This document shows positions 1 through 9,114 of a stretch of 35,497 bases of DNA, piece by piece (within the stretch, counting starts at the first letter, position 1; the number at the start of each line of letters is the position of its first letter). The position numbers and the translations under genes are program-made. A model generated the notes under the pieces. It made no database searches, was not told where the DNA came from, and worked only from the letters and a program-made list of their open reading frames with translations. The DNA is from Nemertoderma westbladi. Its lineage: Eukaryota > Xenacoelomorpha > Nemertodermatida > Nemertodermatidae. The stretch lies in the NCBI GenBank assembly GCA_032718475.1, contig JAUCBJ010005923.1:1-35497 (forward strand), in the 5' to 3' direction.

Positions 1-369
1 AACCTGTTCATTTACACTCATTTATAATTACCATTAATTAGTGCTAATTGGTTTTCAGCCTAGCGTTTACACCTTTGTAACGCCAGCATTTGTATTTAAG
101 TAATAGCGATTTCTTGCACGACGCCACTCATTATTTTGTAATTCCAAACAATTTTGTATAAAATATCATATACATATACTACATATATATATATATTAGC
201 AGGGTTGGCCTAACGAAACGAAACGAAAGAAATTTAAATTTCGTTTCATGTATATAGTAATTTACTATCAGTACCAGTAGTGCCTTACAGTATTATTGTG
301 GAACGGGCAGCCAGGCACTAAGCTATTGTATTACAATGGTACCGGTAGTATTTTTATTTGATTTCGTTT
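1..369. other. AT-rich non-coding flank with a short TA run and an imperfect palindrome
   Basis: I see no gene in this stretch. A TA-dinucleotide run lies near 183-197. An inverted repeat occupies 220-247: the arm GAAACGAAATTT is interrupted by an extra AG on the left and followed directly by AAATTTCGTTTC. It could be part of the 5' LTR or leader of the BEL-like element that follows, but I found no matching 3' copy. Confidence 0.5.
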
Positions 370-726
370 TACATTTACGTTCAAATGGATGTACCGGATG
401 TGGATTTACCTGGATGCACGGACGCAACAAGAAGAGTGCAGAGCCGGGGTTGGAAGGGATGTCGAACTTCCTTACGAAGCCGAGTTGATAACAGATCCAG
501 TGTACAGCGAGGAGAGTCTGGGCAAGGTACCGAAAGCTCAATATTTCCAACCTAAACCAAAACACAGTGCTGCAGATTCACTTCCGAGATTGAGGCAATT
601 GTTGCCAAATGCAACCATGGTGTGGACTTCTACTCCACAGGACAACAGCAGTGGCTAGGGAGGAAACAACACCCCTGATACGGGTATATGCAACCAAAAC
701 AACAAACCATCCGACTCGGACCTGGA

Positions 727-1165
727 CGAAATACGCGAGACGCTATACAGAGAGCGTTATAATCCATACTATAGCTGTCAACTACATAGAAAGCATGTGC
801 ATATGTGGCATATGACGCATAAGACCATCGATTGCGACCAGTGGCAGGCACTGCTGAAAGAAGATAAATTAGCCTATACAGGGAGATTTGGGTTATGCCA
901 CAGATGCGCAGTGGGAAGACATAGGAAGGATAGGTGTCGAGAGAACCCACCAAAGTACACTGAGACTGATGGAACTGGAGGCCACATGATGGCAACGAGC
1001 ACAGCGAGAGCAAGGAGGAAGGGAACGGTACTACTCGGAGTATTGCCAGTGAGAATAATAGGAGAAAACGGGCTATCGGTCACAACACTAATGTCGGTCG
1101 ATAGTGGAGTAGCATTCTCGCTAAGCGGTGGCCGAGAAGATAGGATTAAAGATCAGGTCAGGTAA
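727..1165 (+). pseudogene. Gag C-terminal Cys/His region and start of protease, BEL/Pao-like
   Basis: In one frame the translation runs from a charged stretch (SDLDEIRETLYRERY) through spaced Cys and His residues to GRFGLCHRCAVGRHRKDRC. That is a C-x2-C-x4-H-x4-C arrangement like the zinc-binding end of BEL/Pao gag, where nucleic-acid-binding knuckles package element RNA. After an Arg-rich linker comes GVLPVRIIGENG and a hydrophobic segment ending VDSGVAFSLS, which resembles a retropepsin active-site region with D-S-G. The frame ends at 1165. Upstream (389-658) is another open frame without recognisable motifs that may be more gag. The assignment is by pattern only. Confidence 0.45.
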
Positions 1166-1441
1166 GATAAGATCAGGTAAGATGGCGGTGACCACAATAT
1201 CGAGCAAAGACGAGGTCATGAAGATGAGGACAGGACGGTTGAGAATCGAAGCGATGACACCAGGGTGCGACTATGGGGCTACGATTGAACCCATAAAAAT
1301 AATAGAGTGGATCAACATTAATGCCAGGCAACCTACAAAGATCGAGATCGAGCAATTCCAGTACCTGAATGAGATCAACTTCTCCGTACCTGAACTGGAC
1401 GTCCCGAAAGTGTCTCTCAGAGTCGGCATGGACTGTCCGAC
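1149..1441 (+). pseudogene. Protease-region remnant of the BEL/Pao-like element, cut by LINE insertion
   Basis: A direct repeat near 1149-1180 (GTCAGGTAAGATAAGATCAG-type sequence) precedes an open frame that continues the polyprotein: a hydrophilic stretch, then ELDVPKVSLRVGMDCPTA. The last part resembles the LLIGxDxP segment closing BEL proteases. The frame then runs into the reverse-oriented LINE at 1442. Joining across the LINE gives DCPTG and then, one frame away, the AILTPFRWTLTG segment at about 2973, so a small indel also exists at or after the insertion point. The protease flap and C-terminal part are therefore present only as relics. Confidence 0.45.
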
Positions 1442-2969
1442 AGCCCTACTACTACTACTACTAGGATCGGCATGCTGCATTGCAACTGCATTTTTAAGAA
1501 TGCTGTGCCGGCTTGTCAACAAAATTGCACCGCCACAACTCCCTATCACCCATGACATTTTCTAGATCATCCGCATCTTTAAGGCCAGTGTCCTTTAAGA
1601 TGCGTCTCAAGAAAGTCATGGGCTGTCCACCATGCTTATTCACTCCATGAGGCTGCCAAAGTACAAGATTATGCACTGGCTGGTCCTCACGGCGAAAGCA
1701 ATGTCCTGCAAAGCGGAGGCGATTTTGTTCTAGTGTCAAGCTTGGGGGAACCAATGAGACACCTCCAATGTTATATAGTGTCTGGTTGGAGATGTGTGCA
1801 TTGTACTTGACACAATGAACCCGGCGTAGCATTCTTGTGAATGTGCCATCCAGAGATTTGGTGTCCTCAGCAGTTAGAGCCCAGCATGGACTCCCGTAGA
1901 GGAGTACTGGAACTACTGCTGCTCTAAATAATCGGACCTTAAGTTTCCGATTAATTCTCGGTGACTTCCAAATCCTGGAAAGCCTATTCAAGGCTGCCCA
2001 TGCCTTTCCCTTACGTATTCGAAGGTCCTCACCTGACTTCCGGATCCATGATCCCAGGTAACAGAAGTCATCCACATGCTCAAGCATACCATCCTTTGAG
2101 CTTATGCTCATCCGATCAGAGACTTGCTGAGGACTTTCAAAGTTAACTGTCAGAATTTTGGCCTTTCTGGAGTTAATAAAAAGACCAACACTAGAAGCAG
2201 CATGTTCTAATGAGCTGAGGAGCCGTTGGACTCCCTCTAATGATTCTGAGAGTACTCCTAAGTCATCAGCAAAGTCTAGATCAGTTAGGTTCTTGGCAGG
2301 ATTTCCTCGACTTCTGGAGCCAGTAGGTGGAGTTATCGTCACCCCATCATCATTATAATGATCTAAGGACATGCATAGAACATAGTCAACCACAATAATG
2401 AACAAGAATGGTGCAAGTGTGTCTCCTTGGAGGACGCCCCATAACACTTCAAATGGTTCTGTGTCACCGTCAACAGTAGACACAAATGTTGTCGAACCAT
2501 CGTATACTGATCTGATTGCTGCAATAATTTCATCAGGAATCCCATATAATGAAAGTATGCTGAACATACGTGAGCGAGAGACTGAATCAAAGGCCTTGAA
2601 GAAGTCAACAAAGATAACAGCCAGATGCCTGTCTTTCTTTTTTGATAACTCTTCAATTATCCTTCTAAGTGCCAAAATGGGCTCCATGGTCCCACGACCT
2701 TTACGGAACCCATTCTGATTTCCACGGAGCAGTCTCTCAATGGGATCCCTGATGCGATTTAATAGAATCCTATTGTATAGCTTTGCAGCAATCGAGATCA
2801 ATGAGATTCCCCGAAAAGAACCATAGAGTGTTAGGTTGCCCTTCTTGGGAACTGGCACCAACTTATTTGTTTTGATTTCTTGTGGGACTCTTGTTGTTCG
2901 GTAGATGTCTACTATGATGGGATAGATGAGCTTTAAACACTCAGGTATTTTAAAGACCTCAGGACCGAC
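1437..2969 (-). mobile_element. RTE-like LINE, 5'-truncated copy 1, inserted in the BEL-like element
   Basis: The LINE runs 5' to 3' on the - strand. Its 3' end is a (TAG)n tail read on - (CTACTACTACTACTACTAGG at about 1446-1465). Its 5' truncation point is near 2964, where homology with the second copy at 9957-12578 stops. CCGAC occurs on both sides (1437-1441 and 2965-2969) and is a plausible short target-site duplication. A microsatellite-like 3' tail and heavy 5' truncation are usual for RTE-like LINEs. Compared with copy 2, this copy keeps 100 bp at 1860-1959 that copy 2 lost, and lacks one GTT triplet near 2205. Confidence 0.85.
1494..2966 (-). pseudogene. LINE reverse transcriptase and C-terminal region, 5'-truncated but otherwise open
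   Basis: This is an RNA-directed DNA polymerase that would copy the LINE transcript at a nicked target. The frame is open from the truncation point (about 2966) to a stop at 1492, about 490 codons. RT motifs appear in order: YGSFRGISLIS, GFRKGRGT, FVDFFKAFDS (motif A Asp), GVLQGDTLAPFLF (motif B), FADD (motif C, bases 2262-2273) and YLGSWI. After them come WKSPRINRKLKVRLF, LLYGSPCWALT and a thumb/C-terminal domain with IGGVSLVPPSLTL and FAGHCFR. The endonuclease domain and the linker are missing. No genuine start codon is expected, because this is a fragment of a longer ORF. The overall style matches RTE-like LINE proteins of invertebrates. It is the best-preserved coding stretch in the window but cannot be autonomous. 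Confidence 0.85.
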
Positions 2970-3211
2970 TGGCCATTCTCACGCCTTTTAGGTGGACGCT
3001 CACTGGCCCAATGAAGATGAAGACACCATTTGGCGTATCTGAAACATCTGGATGCATGCTGCCCAGTACCGTTGAGGAAGGATATCAGAAGTCAAGGATG
3101 GGCGATGGGGAGGTCCCATATGAGAAGCAGTCCGGGAAAGGATATCAGGAGTCGGGGGTGGGTATGGATCTGGATCCACATATAGTGGAAAGGATGGAAG
3201 ACGAATCCTGA
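2970..3211 (+). pseudogene. BEL/Pao-like polyprotein fragment downstream of the LINE
   Basis: The frame reads AILTPFRWTLTGPMKMKTP, which resembles the AVRTxLGWTxxGP segment located between protease and RT in BEL/Pao polyproteins. The rest, to the stop at about 3211, is rich in Gly, Glu and Lys without recognisable RT motifs. Either RT was deleted here or it has decayed beyond recognition. The segment lies directly after the TSD-like CCGAC at 2965-2969, so it is the continuation of the gag/protease frame at 1149-1441. Confidence 0.4.
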
Positions 3212-3242
3212 GAAATACTGTCGGTAGAGGAGACAGGACGAG

Positions 3243-3667
3243 AAGTAACAGCAAGGGAGTGGGCGGAGGAGAATGGGTTCAACCCAAAGGGATGGAACAT
3301 GGATGTTTCTGGCGAGTATCGGTATGAGGGTGGAGGAGAGTGGACAGCGAGATATCCGGAGAGATGTCCAGTCCAATTAAGAAGCATACCGATAAAGAGG
3401 AGGTCAAATAAGAAGACAAGGTGGAAAGGGAGAGGATGTGAGAAGGTTAATCCAAAGGGAGAGGAACTGATGACGAAGGGTGACAAAGGAGGCAGGAAAG
3501 TTAGAGGAGAATTGTTGTGCACGGGGCTGGCAGAGTGTGAGGGGGCATTAAATGGTAAGCCATTATGCGTACTGAAGGATGACCAAGGGTCATCTGGGGC
3601 TTTAACGCCGGCACACATATTGAGGGGGAGGCCGCAGAGGTGGTATGTATCAGTGAGGATGATATGA
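3243..3667 (+). pseudogene. Integrase-like remnant of the BEL/Pao-like element
   Basis: Readable pieces include AREWAEENGFNPKGWNMDV followed by a Gly-rich segment. This resembles the part of integrase before the catalytic Glu (…W.P.aPH.GG.wE). Later come LNGKPLCVLKDDQ and ALTPAHILRGRP, very similar to the C-terminal integrase motif LNSRPLT…LTPAHFLxGRP shared by BEL and Gypsy integrases. The D,D,E triad cannot be assigned with confidence. Lys/Arg/Glu-rich codons and a strongly purine-biased + strand mark the whole stretch. Confidence 0.45.
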
Positions 3668-3722
3668 AGGGCGGCATTCTACCGCCAAGTGACGACAAGA
3701 TGAAGGGTGGCATTTTACCACC
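3664..3722 (+). repeat. Two tandem 36-bp repeats, each forming a hairpin with a compensated stem
   Basis: The first hairpin is GGCGG (3670-3674), loop CATTCTA, CCGCC (3682-3686). The second is GGTGG (3706-3710), loop CATTTTA, CCACC (3718-3722). The two units are 36 bp apart and share ATGAAGGG before the stem. The central stem pair is C-G in one and T-A in the other, a compensated difference. Confidence 0.6.
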
Positions 3723-3955
3723 GGGGACAATGAGGTGTTCTGTGAAGTGGCGGAAAGACCCGATTATAGGGTGGAGGAGAAGGGAAGGTCAGATCCAAGA
3801 GAGTTGGAATTGACAAGGAGAGTGGGGCGAAGAATAAGAGGACCTAGATGGGGGCAGTGGGAGAGATTCCTGCTGGAAGAATCGCCCTTAGGTTGTTGAG
3901 TCGTCCAATAAGTTGGACTGAGGGGGGTGGGAATGAGGGTGATACACCTTCCCAC

Positions 3956-4389
3956 AAAAATAAAATAAAATAATATAAAAAAAAATAATACTTAGGAGTA
4001 GCTAGTTATAATTACGTATGTCCGATGGGTACAAATATACAATACATATGTAGTACACTTTTTAGTGTAGTACACAGGTTAGCCAATGATGGGTGGGGAA
4101 AACAGATTGGAAGTGATTAGAACGCATCTATTGGACAGGCCACTCAGTACAGTAGAGGTAATTAATATGTGTTAACAATATAACCATTGTACGTGTTGAT
4201 TCTGATTCAGTTGGTGTTTGTAGAGTTGTAAGACTGGAACAGTTTTTAACCATCGTTGTGGTCAACATTATCTGACTGTGCTCTTATTATGTTCTGTGAT
4301 TATAATAACTGACAGTAAAACTTCAGTTATTTCAATGGCCTTCAGCCTCAACATCCAGACCACAGCCTTTCAGCAGCATACGGACCAAA
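3956..4389 (+). other. A-rich tract and possible diverged LTR
   Basis: An A-rich stretch (3956-3990) is followed by AT-rich DNA containing TGTAGTACAC twice (near 4048 and 4063). From about 4205 to 4281 this region resembles 7709-7782, with a 19-nt block (4240-4258 against 7744-7762) differing at two G/A positions, then TGACTGTGCT against TGATTGTGCT. The pair could be decayed LTRs enclosing the purine-rich unit between them, or two solo LTRs of one family. No gene is visible. Confidence 0.35.
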
Positions 4390-5153
4390 CAAACCTACTA
4401 CAAGCGGCTTCCTAAGAGTCAGAAGGCATACGTGTTGCAGGATCACTATCGGAGCCTGCACGAGCAACGACTAGTGAGTGGGGTCCTACAGGAAACCATC
4501 GCTGGACACCGTGATCAATGAGCATCTTCATTACCTCGTAAAGGGGAAGCAAAGTTCCTTCGGGATTCCGATTCACAAGAGAGAGCCACCGAAGAGGGAG
4601 TGGAGGAAGTTTGTTGACTCGATAGAGAAGGAAGGTTACATGGTCCTGGTCGATGAAGGGACCATAGAGGATGATGATGATGCAAGGATGGGGTCGACAG
4701 TGTCGGGTACAACTATATTGCTGCATTTAGCAGCGCCGAATGGAGATATATTTCTGTTCGACCTGGGGACCTATGGGAAGAAGGATGGACCCAAGCTGAA
4801 CCACCTGCCGGAGGCTGTACAGTGGCTGGTCAGGATGAAGACAATGATAAAGATTGTGTCAGGAGCAGAGCTGATTATTGGACTGAACACCCCGAATTAC
4901 ACGGGGGAAAGACACACAAGTAGTCTATATAGCTATGACGAGGCCAGACGGGTTAGGATTGGTGGACAACACGGGACAATATGGAGCTGTGGCGTTGGGT
5001 CAGCTCTTGGGACTTGTGTGCCATAAACCGATGATGTGGAAGAAGTTCTGGGAGGAGTATGGAGCGGAACTAATGGAGTCACTCAAGTGGAGCGCGAGGC
5101 CGGGGAGAGAGGAGTTTTATCAAGTCCGAAAGGGGACAATCAAGTTATTCTAG
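4384..5153 (+). pseudogene. Degenerate DEDD-type 3'-5' exonuclease-like ORF
   Basis: Three overlapping frames together read like an RNase D/EXD-type exonuclease, enzymes that trim nucleic acid 3' ends with two metal ions. Frame 1 opens TYYKRLPKSQKAYVLQDHY (about 4398-4454). Frame 2 (4478-5026) has KEGYMVLVDEGTI where the ExoI D-x-E motif is expected, then LLHLAAPNGDIFLFDLGTYG (the beta-strand pair typical after ExoI), VQWLVRMK…IKIVSGAE (ExoII-like position) and YSYDEARRVRIGG. Frame 3 (4935-5153) has NTGQYGAVALGQLLGLVCHK and WKKFWEEYG, ending with a degraded ExoIII-like YxxxD site. The shape fits the family but the catalytic residues are eroded. It is not translatable as one protein. Confidence 0.45.
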
Positions 5154-5700
5154 AAGAGGTATGTATATCTTGCAGGAGGACTTGATAATGATCGGGTTGG
5201 TGAACCTGTTCATGATTGTGGTCATCGGCAAGGAGCTGATGGCATTTCTACTGCTAGAAGCACCTCTGAACCACAGACGAGACTTTAAGATTTCTCTAGA
5301 GGGTCTTGTAGACCACCCGGGACAGAAGGGCAAGTTGGTATACTTTCGACTAGAGGAGGAAGGATAGTGGATGGTGAGCTATCCGGAGCTATTGCTGATC
5401 CAACCAACATCCAGATTGCAGAATATGCTGACACCCGCGAGGTCTGAGGGTGACTATTGGAGGAAAAGAGCGAGAGCGGTGGAAGACTGGAAAGGGACAC
5501 AGAAAATCGATCACAATTCCAGGTTTGGAACTGCATCCAGTGGAGGAAATGAGGAAGATGAGTTCGGGGGGGGGGGGGATGCTACAAATACAGTGGATCT
5601 GATGGGCAGATATGGATTGGATAGATGGACGAGTGGTGACAGCCAGCAGGGCGAGAACTTTCTGGGATCCCCCAGGTAAGCGAGCCTGGCATCATGGAGA
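5154..5700 (+). pseudogene. Unrecognised broken reading frames downstream of the exonuclease-like ORF
   Basis: Open stretches at 5161-5367 and 5371-5679 are separated by a single stop and may have been one reading frame with the upstream pseudogene. They contain a hydrophobic stretch (IMIGLVNLFMIVVIGKELMA), probably from frame slippage, then a charged Gly-rich region spanning a 13-nt G run at 5566-5578. I do not recognise a family. The purine-rich + strand continues here unchanged. Confidence 0.25.
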
Positions 5701-5899
5701 GCCAGCGATCAACTTCCCAGTCGACACAATCTGTACTAGGTGAACAATCTGGGATGGCACCATGAGTGGTATTCGGTGAGATGATGCTAAGGGAAGAAGC
5801 GGGCATCATTATGGGCTGATACAACAATATGGAGATGTTCACAAACCAATGACTCCACAGGCCCAGATGGAGGCACAGAGCGAAGAACGAGTTTGGGAG

Positions 5900-6179
5900 G
5901 CAGACCATGATAGATGGCTGCGATTACTGTGGGTGATTGACCCACCAGAGGGAGAACTGTCTAGACAGTTTTGAGAAGGAAGTAACATATTTGTATTGCC
6001 CCGACTCTACCCATAAGATGGGTTACATCACAGATGTGGGTGGCAAATGTAGTTTCAGGGGACACTTCGAACGTCACTGCAATTGGATGGACGACGAAGA
6101 GAAGTTCCATATTTTCGAACATTGGGCCGACATAGGTGTCATGACCAGACTAAGACTGAAGGCCCAGGAGTTCCAGTAG
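5900..6179 (+). pseudogene. Unrecognised Cys/His-containing ORF fragment
   Basis: Reading + from about 5900 gives CDYCG, a stop, then (5937-6179) DSFEKEVTYLYC, GYITDVGGKCSFRGHFERHC and a charged C-terminus ending KAQEFQ. The spacing C…C-x3-GHFERHC suggests a zinc-binding module, but I cannot name it. It lies in the same purine-biased unit as the exonuclease-like ORF and could be another domain of the same polyprotein. It could also be chance; the frame is only 80 codons. Confidence 0.25.
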
Positions 6180-7200
6180 GGTTTCTTCAATATCAACTAA
6201 GAGACACATAGAGAATTGACCAAGATGTGGTTACTGTTTGCCTACCAAGAGGTAACAATAACAGCATCGTATGGAGGGGTCATTAATACCCAGTTGTACC
6301 TCGATAGGTGGTTGGTAAAGAATAGGCTGGAGTTCTGAGATTTTCTGCGAGAACACATAACCAATGCTATGAAGATCATAATGTGGGACCCCACTAGAGG
6401 AAGACAGGAGCGATACTCGATGGGACCGCCAGTGAAGCATTAACAAGAGATGATAATGGCCACATCCAGGGAACCAACTATTTGGATTGGGAGGGCCGTG
6501 GCGGCACGCGTCATCACGATGAAGAACAAGCAGGAAGATAAGAAGCATCCAAGACAAGATGACAATGGGGAATTTTGTGGTTACGGGGAGATGCGGTGGT
6601 TTCCTGAGGGAAGGGGAGGGAAATTCTAGGTTCGTCCTAGATTCCAGATTGCACCTAGATGTGCCTGGAAGGCACCATCATAAACTAACTAATGCTTATG
6701 AGGACTCAGGACTCCCACCATATAAAATAATTAAATTAATACATAGTGTAATTAATCAGAAGTGCAAAGTAGTTTGAATAATATAAACACCACCTATTCA
6801 CTATAGTCAAAATATAACCTTTCTCAATTAGCTTCTGGGATGGGGGATTCATTGAATGAAACAGAAGGATGATACAATGGATGGGAATCAGTTGTCATAT
6901 GTAATGTGAACACATGTGAGGCTGTGAGAATCTAATAAGATTGTGAGAGAGTAGAAAAGGGGTTGAGAAAAATGGAGTGTGATAATGAGATATATAGGGG
7001 TTTGAGGAAAGATGAAGGGTGCAAAATTCGAAAATGTGGGAGTGAGCCGGATGGAAGATGAGTCCTATGGGGCGGGGCTAATGAGGTGAGGAGGAAATGT
7101 TGAGATTGGGCAACAGTATCCAAAATTAAAGTTAAAATGGAGAAAAGAGGAGGGGCGATCGTCTGAATAGAGACACCACATGCCTTTGTACAACTTAGCT
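6180..7200. other. Purine-biased non-coding or fully decayed stretch
   Basis: No reading frame here has recognisable motifs; the longest + frame (6559-6777) is 72 codons. Sequence from 6780 to 7200 is G/A-rich on + with low complexity (repeated GTGAGA, GGAGGA). It is probably decayed body of the unit at 4205-7782. Confidence 0.4.
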
Positions 7201-7217
7201 CGCAGATGTACCAAGGA

Positions 7218-7545
7218 CTGGTAGTGAGACCAGACCCAGTGGGGCCAGACTGGAAAACTGGCCCCAGAGACTATATTCCCACCCCATATCCAATATTAGA
7301 TTGCATTCCAGTGGAATGGAGCGCACTTTTTGGTTGTTGCTATCTTCTCACCGGGAAGATAGCATGGTGGAGTGTTAGCGGATCCATACCGCTGCATGCC
7401 ACCTGCCGAGAGAATAGGAGACAGGGTGATTTATGAATCACCAAGGAATAGGTATCCAATATAATATTGGATACCGAAGGATATGAGGTGATACAATGCT
7501 AGCCAGGAGGTGGTTAATAACTCATCTCAGGGGAGAAGCTAGCAT
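7218..7545. repeat. Chain of eight short inverted repeats
   Basis: Consecutive perfect stem-loops follow one another. Arms are CTGGT/ACCAG (7218-7222/7229-7233), GGGGCCAG/CTGGCCCC (7241-7248/7258-7265), CATTCC/GGAATG (7304-7309/7313-7318), GCTATCTTC/GAAGATAGC (7339-7347/7355-7363), AGCGG/CCGCT (7377-7381/7389-7393), GGTGATT/AATCACC (7425-7431/7436-7442), GGTATCCAATAT/ATATTGGATACC (7451-7462/7464-7475) and ATGCTAGC/GCTAGCAT (7496-7503/7538-7545). The 5- and 6-bp arms could be chance. The 7- to 12-bp ones close together are not easily dismissed. An open frame (7206-7436) crosses the first six but has no recognisable domain. Confidence 0.6.
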
Positions 7546-7599
7546 AGGGCCGAGGGAATATGGGGTGACAGCAGTGGGGAAAACCCAACAATTGGGAGT

Positions 7600-7870
7600 G
7601 CTGCACATGGCGGGTATAATGTGTATCTATTGGTTAGGCACCATGTACCTTGGATTGTGTAGCATGTTTCCATACAGTTTCCATATATCTGTTGGTCAAT
7701 ATCAATTATGTTCAGTTGGATATTAATTACTGTGGATGTCGGACGGTTTTTGACCATCGTTGCATGTAGTACTTTGATTGTGCTGTAATCCATCTACCGG
7801 TACATATACATATCAGCTATTATTAACAACGATAAAGCAATAACTTTTTAACTCTTATATTTAACCGGCC
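7600..7870 (+). repeat. Right-hand diverged direct repeat (possible LTR)
   Basis: The core at 7709-7782 matches 4205-4281, with CGGTTTTTGACCATCGTTG at 7744-7762 as the best block. Downstream sequence (to about 7870) has a loosely similar T-rich ending in both copies. The edges are not defined. Confidence 0.35.
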
Positions 7871-7944
7871 TATATCCTTTCAACCTTCCTAGTCACCACA
7901 AACGCAGCGATGCGTATTTTTCCACGACATCGAATTACCCAGTC

Positions 7945-8600
7945 GGGTTCCCTCTCCAACAATTCCCCTGTCTACCTGTTCGTCTACCGCGAATTGTGTG
8001 AAAGTGAACATATTCTCCAACTTTGTTATTTACAATCCGTTTGGACTGAAACTTGGTAGGCATCTATATAGCATAGACTATATCTTTACTGAGTAGCAGA
8101 GTTGTCTACAGTTTCCCCATCTGCCGCTATAGGGCGAATCGCCTGACAGTAAAAACCTGATCTCATTTGGTTGTTTGAAATCTCTTTAAGGCTGTAGAGC
8201 CTTCTTACAGCCTCTTTAGGCTGTTTAGAGGGCGAATTGTTTGATAGAGAAAACCTGAACTCATTTGTTTGCTTTAATCCTTTTGAGCTGAAACCTGGCA
8301 GTTGTCTACTATAGCAGAGGCTCATTCTTTACGGATACGTTGAGTCATTTACAGTTCCCCGGTCTCCCGCTAGAGTGCTAAATATCTGAAAGTGAACATC
8401 TTCTCCAACTTTGTTATTTACAATTCATTTGGAAAGAAGCTTGGTGACTACTACAGCATAGTCTGTTAATTTAAAACAGTGGCAGAGTCGTCTCCCAATT
8501 TACCGCTCAAGAGCGAAATGTTTGAAGGTGAACATCTTCTCTAATTTTGTCTAAAATGTCATTATTTGCAATCCGCTTAAGTTAAAACTTGACAGTTTTC
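7945..8600. repeat. Diverged tandem repeat, period roughly 110-145 bp, about five units
   Basis: The phrase GTGAAAGTGAACAT…CTCCAACTTTG and its variants recur at about 7996, 8132, 8240, 8386 and 8521. Each is preceded by a pyrimidine-rich TCTCCCGCTAGAGGGCGAA-like phrase and followed by a TTTGGACTGAAACTTGG-like phrase. Spacings are 108, 135, 136 and 146 bp, so the units have gained and lost sequence. It behaves as an old satellite or duplicated non-coding sequence. No coding is evident on either strand. Confidence 0.6.
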
Positions 8601-8813
8601 CGATGAGGGCGGCGTTTTATTTTATGATGGTATGTTCAGTATGCATTTCTCCTATCTGTTACACACTTCTCATCACATATTCAAACCTAAATTCATACCT
8701 AAATAAATAATAAATATATATACAGTTTAAATAATAAATGGCATAAATAAATATAATTCTAGAAGTCCATGCTACAGTGTAAGCTTGAGTGATTATTTTT
8801 CTCTATATTTCAG

Positions 8814-8983
8814 TGCCATACTGTGTTAAACCCAATGGAGCAATGAATAGCTTACAAACCAAAACAACCGCAGCTTCGACATGCGAATACCCCATATCGT
8901 GGCCAGCCGCTCCCTTATATCATTCATATGACAAATCATGCGGAGTATTCAAGTTAACGTTAGTGGATATCAATACCAACTAA
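8814..8983 (+). CDS. Candidate terminal exon of an unidentified gene
   Basis: A strong acceptor (TTTTTCTCTATATTTCAG ending at 8813) precedes an open frame from CCA at 8816 to a TAA stop at 8981-8983. It reads PYCVKPNGAMNSLQTK…CEYPISWPAAPLY…SCGVFKLTLVDINTN. Three Cys and a balanced residue mix look more coding-like than the surroundings. No upstream exon was found and I recognise no family. It could equally be a chance open frame next to a pyrimidine tract. Confidence 0.25.
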
Positions 8984-9114
8984 GCCATTGGTGAATCTGA
9001 GGCAAGTCACTAGACTAGCCTCAGTTAACACCCTATCACACGGGTCATGGGCGTACTGGGAAAAAAACAGGCCGGACAAACTAATGTACACCAGGCCAGC
9101 CTAGGTGAAAAACG

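Larger units (their letters stand above)
370..3955 (+). mobile_element. Degenerate BEL/Pao-like LTR retrotransposon remnant, split by a nested LINE
   Basis: Three separated coding scraps in + orientation fit a BEL/Pao-like element: a Cys/His-rich gag C-terminus (about 727-960), an aspartic-protease-like stretch reading toward GMDCPTA (to 1441) and, after the nested LINE, a piece reading TPFRWTLTGPM (about 2975-3010), which resembles the conserved segment just before RT in BEL polyproteins. RT and RNase H are not recognisable. Integrase-like scraps follow (about 3250-3640), including a segment resembling NSRPLTxxxxDPxxxxxLTPxHFLxG. A purine-rich tract near 3919-3935 could be the polypurine tract. 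No LTR pair was found, so the boundaries are approximate. Frameshifts and stops are numerous; the element is dead. Confidence 0.5.
4205..7782 (+). mobile_element. Putative degenerate element bounded by diverged direct repeats
   Basis: Two similar, same-orientation segments (4205-4281 and 7709-7782) bracket about 3.4 kb of purine-biased sequence with broken + strand reading frames, including an exonuclease-like one. The strand bias resembles that of the BEL-like remnant to the left, so both may be retroelement coding strands. I found no RT, integrase or transposase in it, so the class is open. The outer boundaries are not defined; only the similar core segments can be placed. Confidence 0.3.

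Noticed and set aside
630-1013. 127-codon - strand ORF (and 874-1083, 1271-1558 on -)
   Set aside because: They are shadows of the + strand gag/protease frames, which carry recognisable Cys/His motifs.
2363-2718. ORFs overlapping the LINE RT on both strands (also 11407-11729)
   Set aside because: They are alternative frames of the RT gene; both LINE copies show the same shadows.
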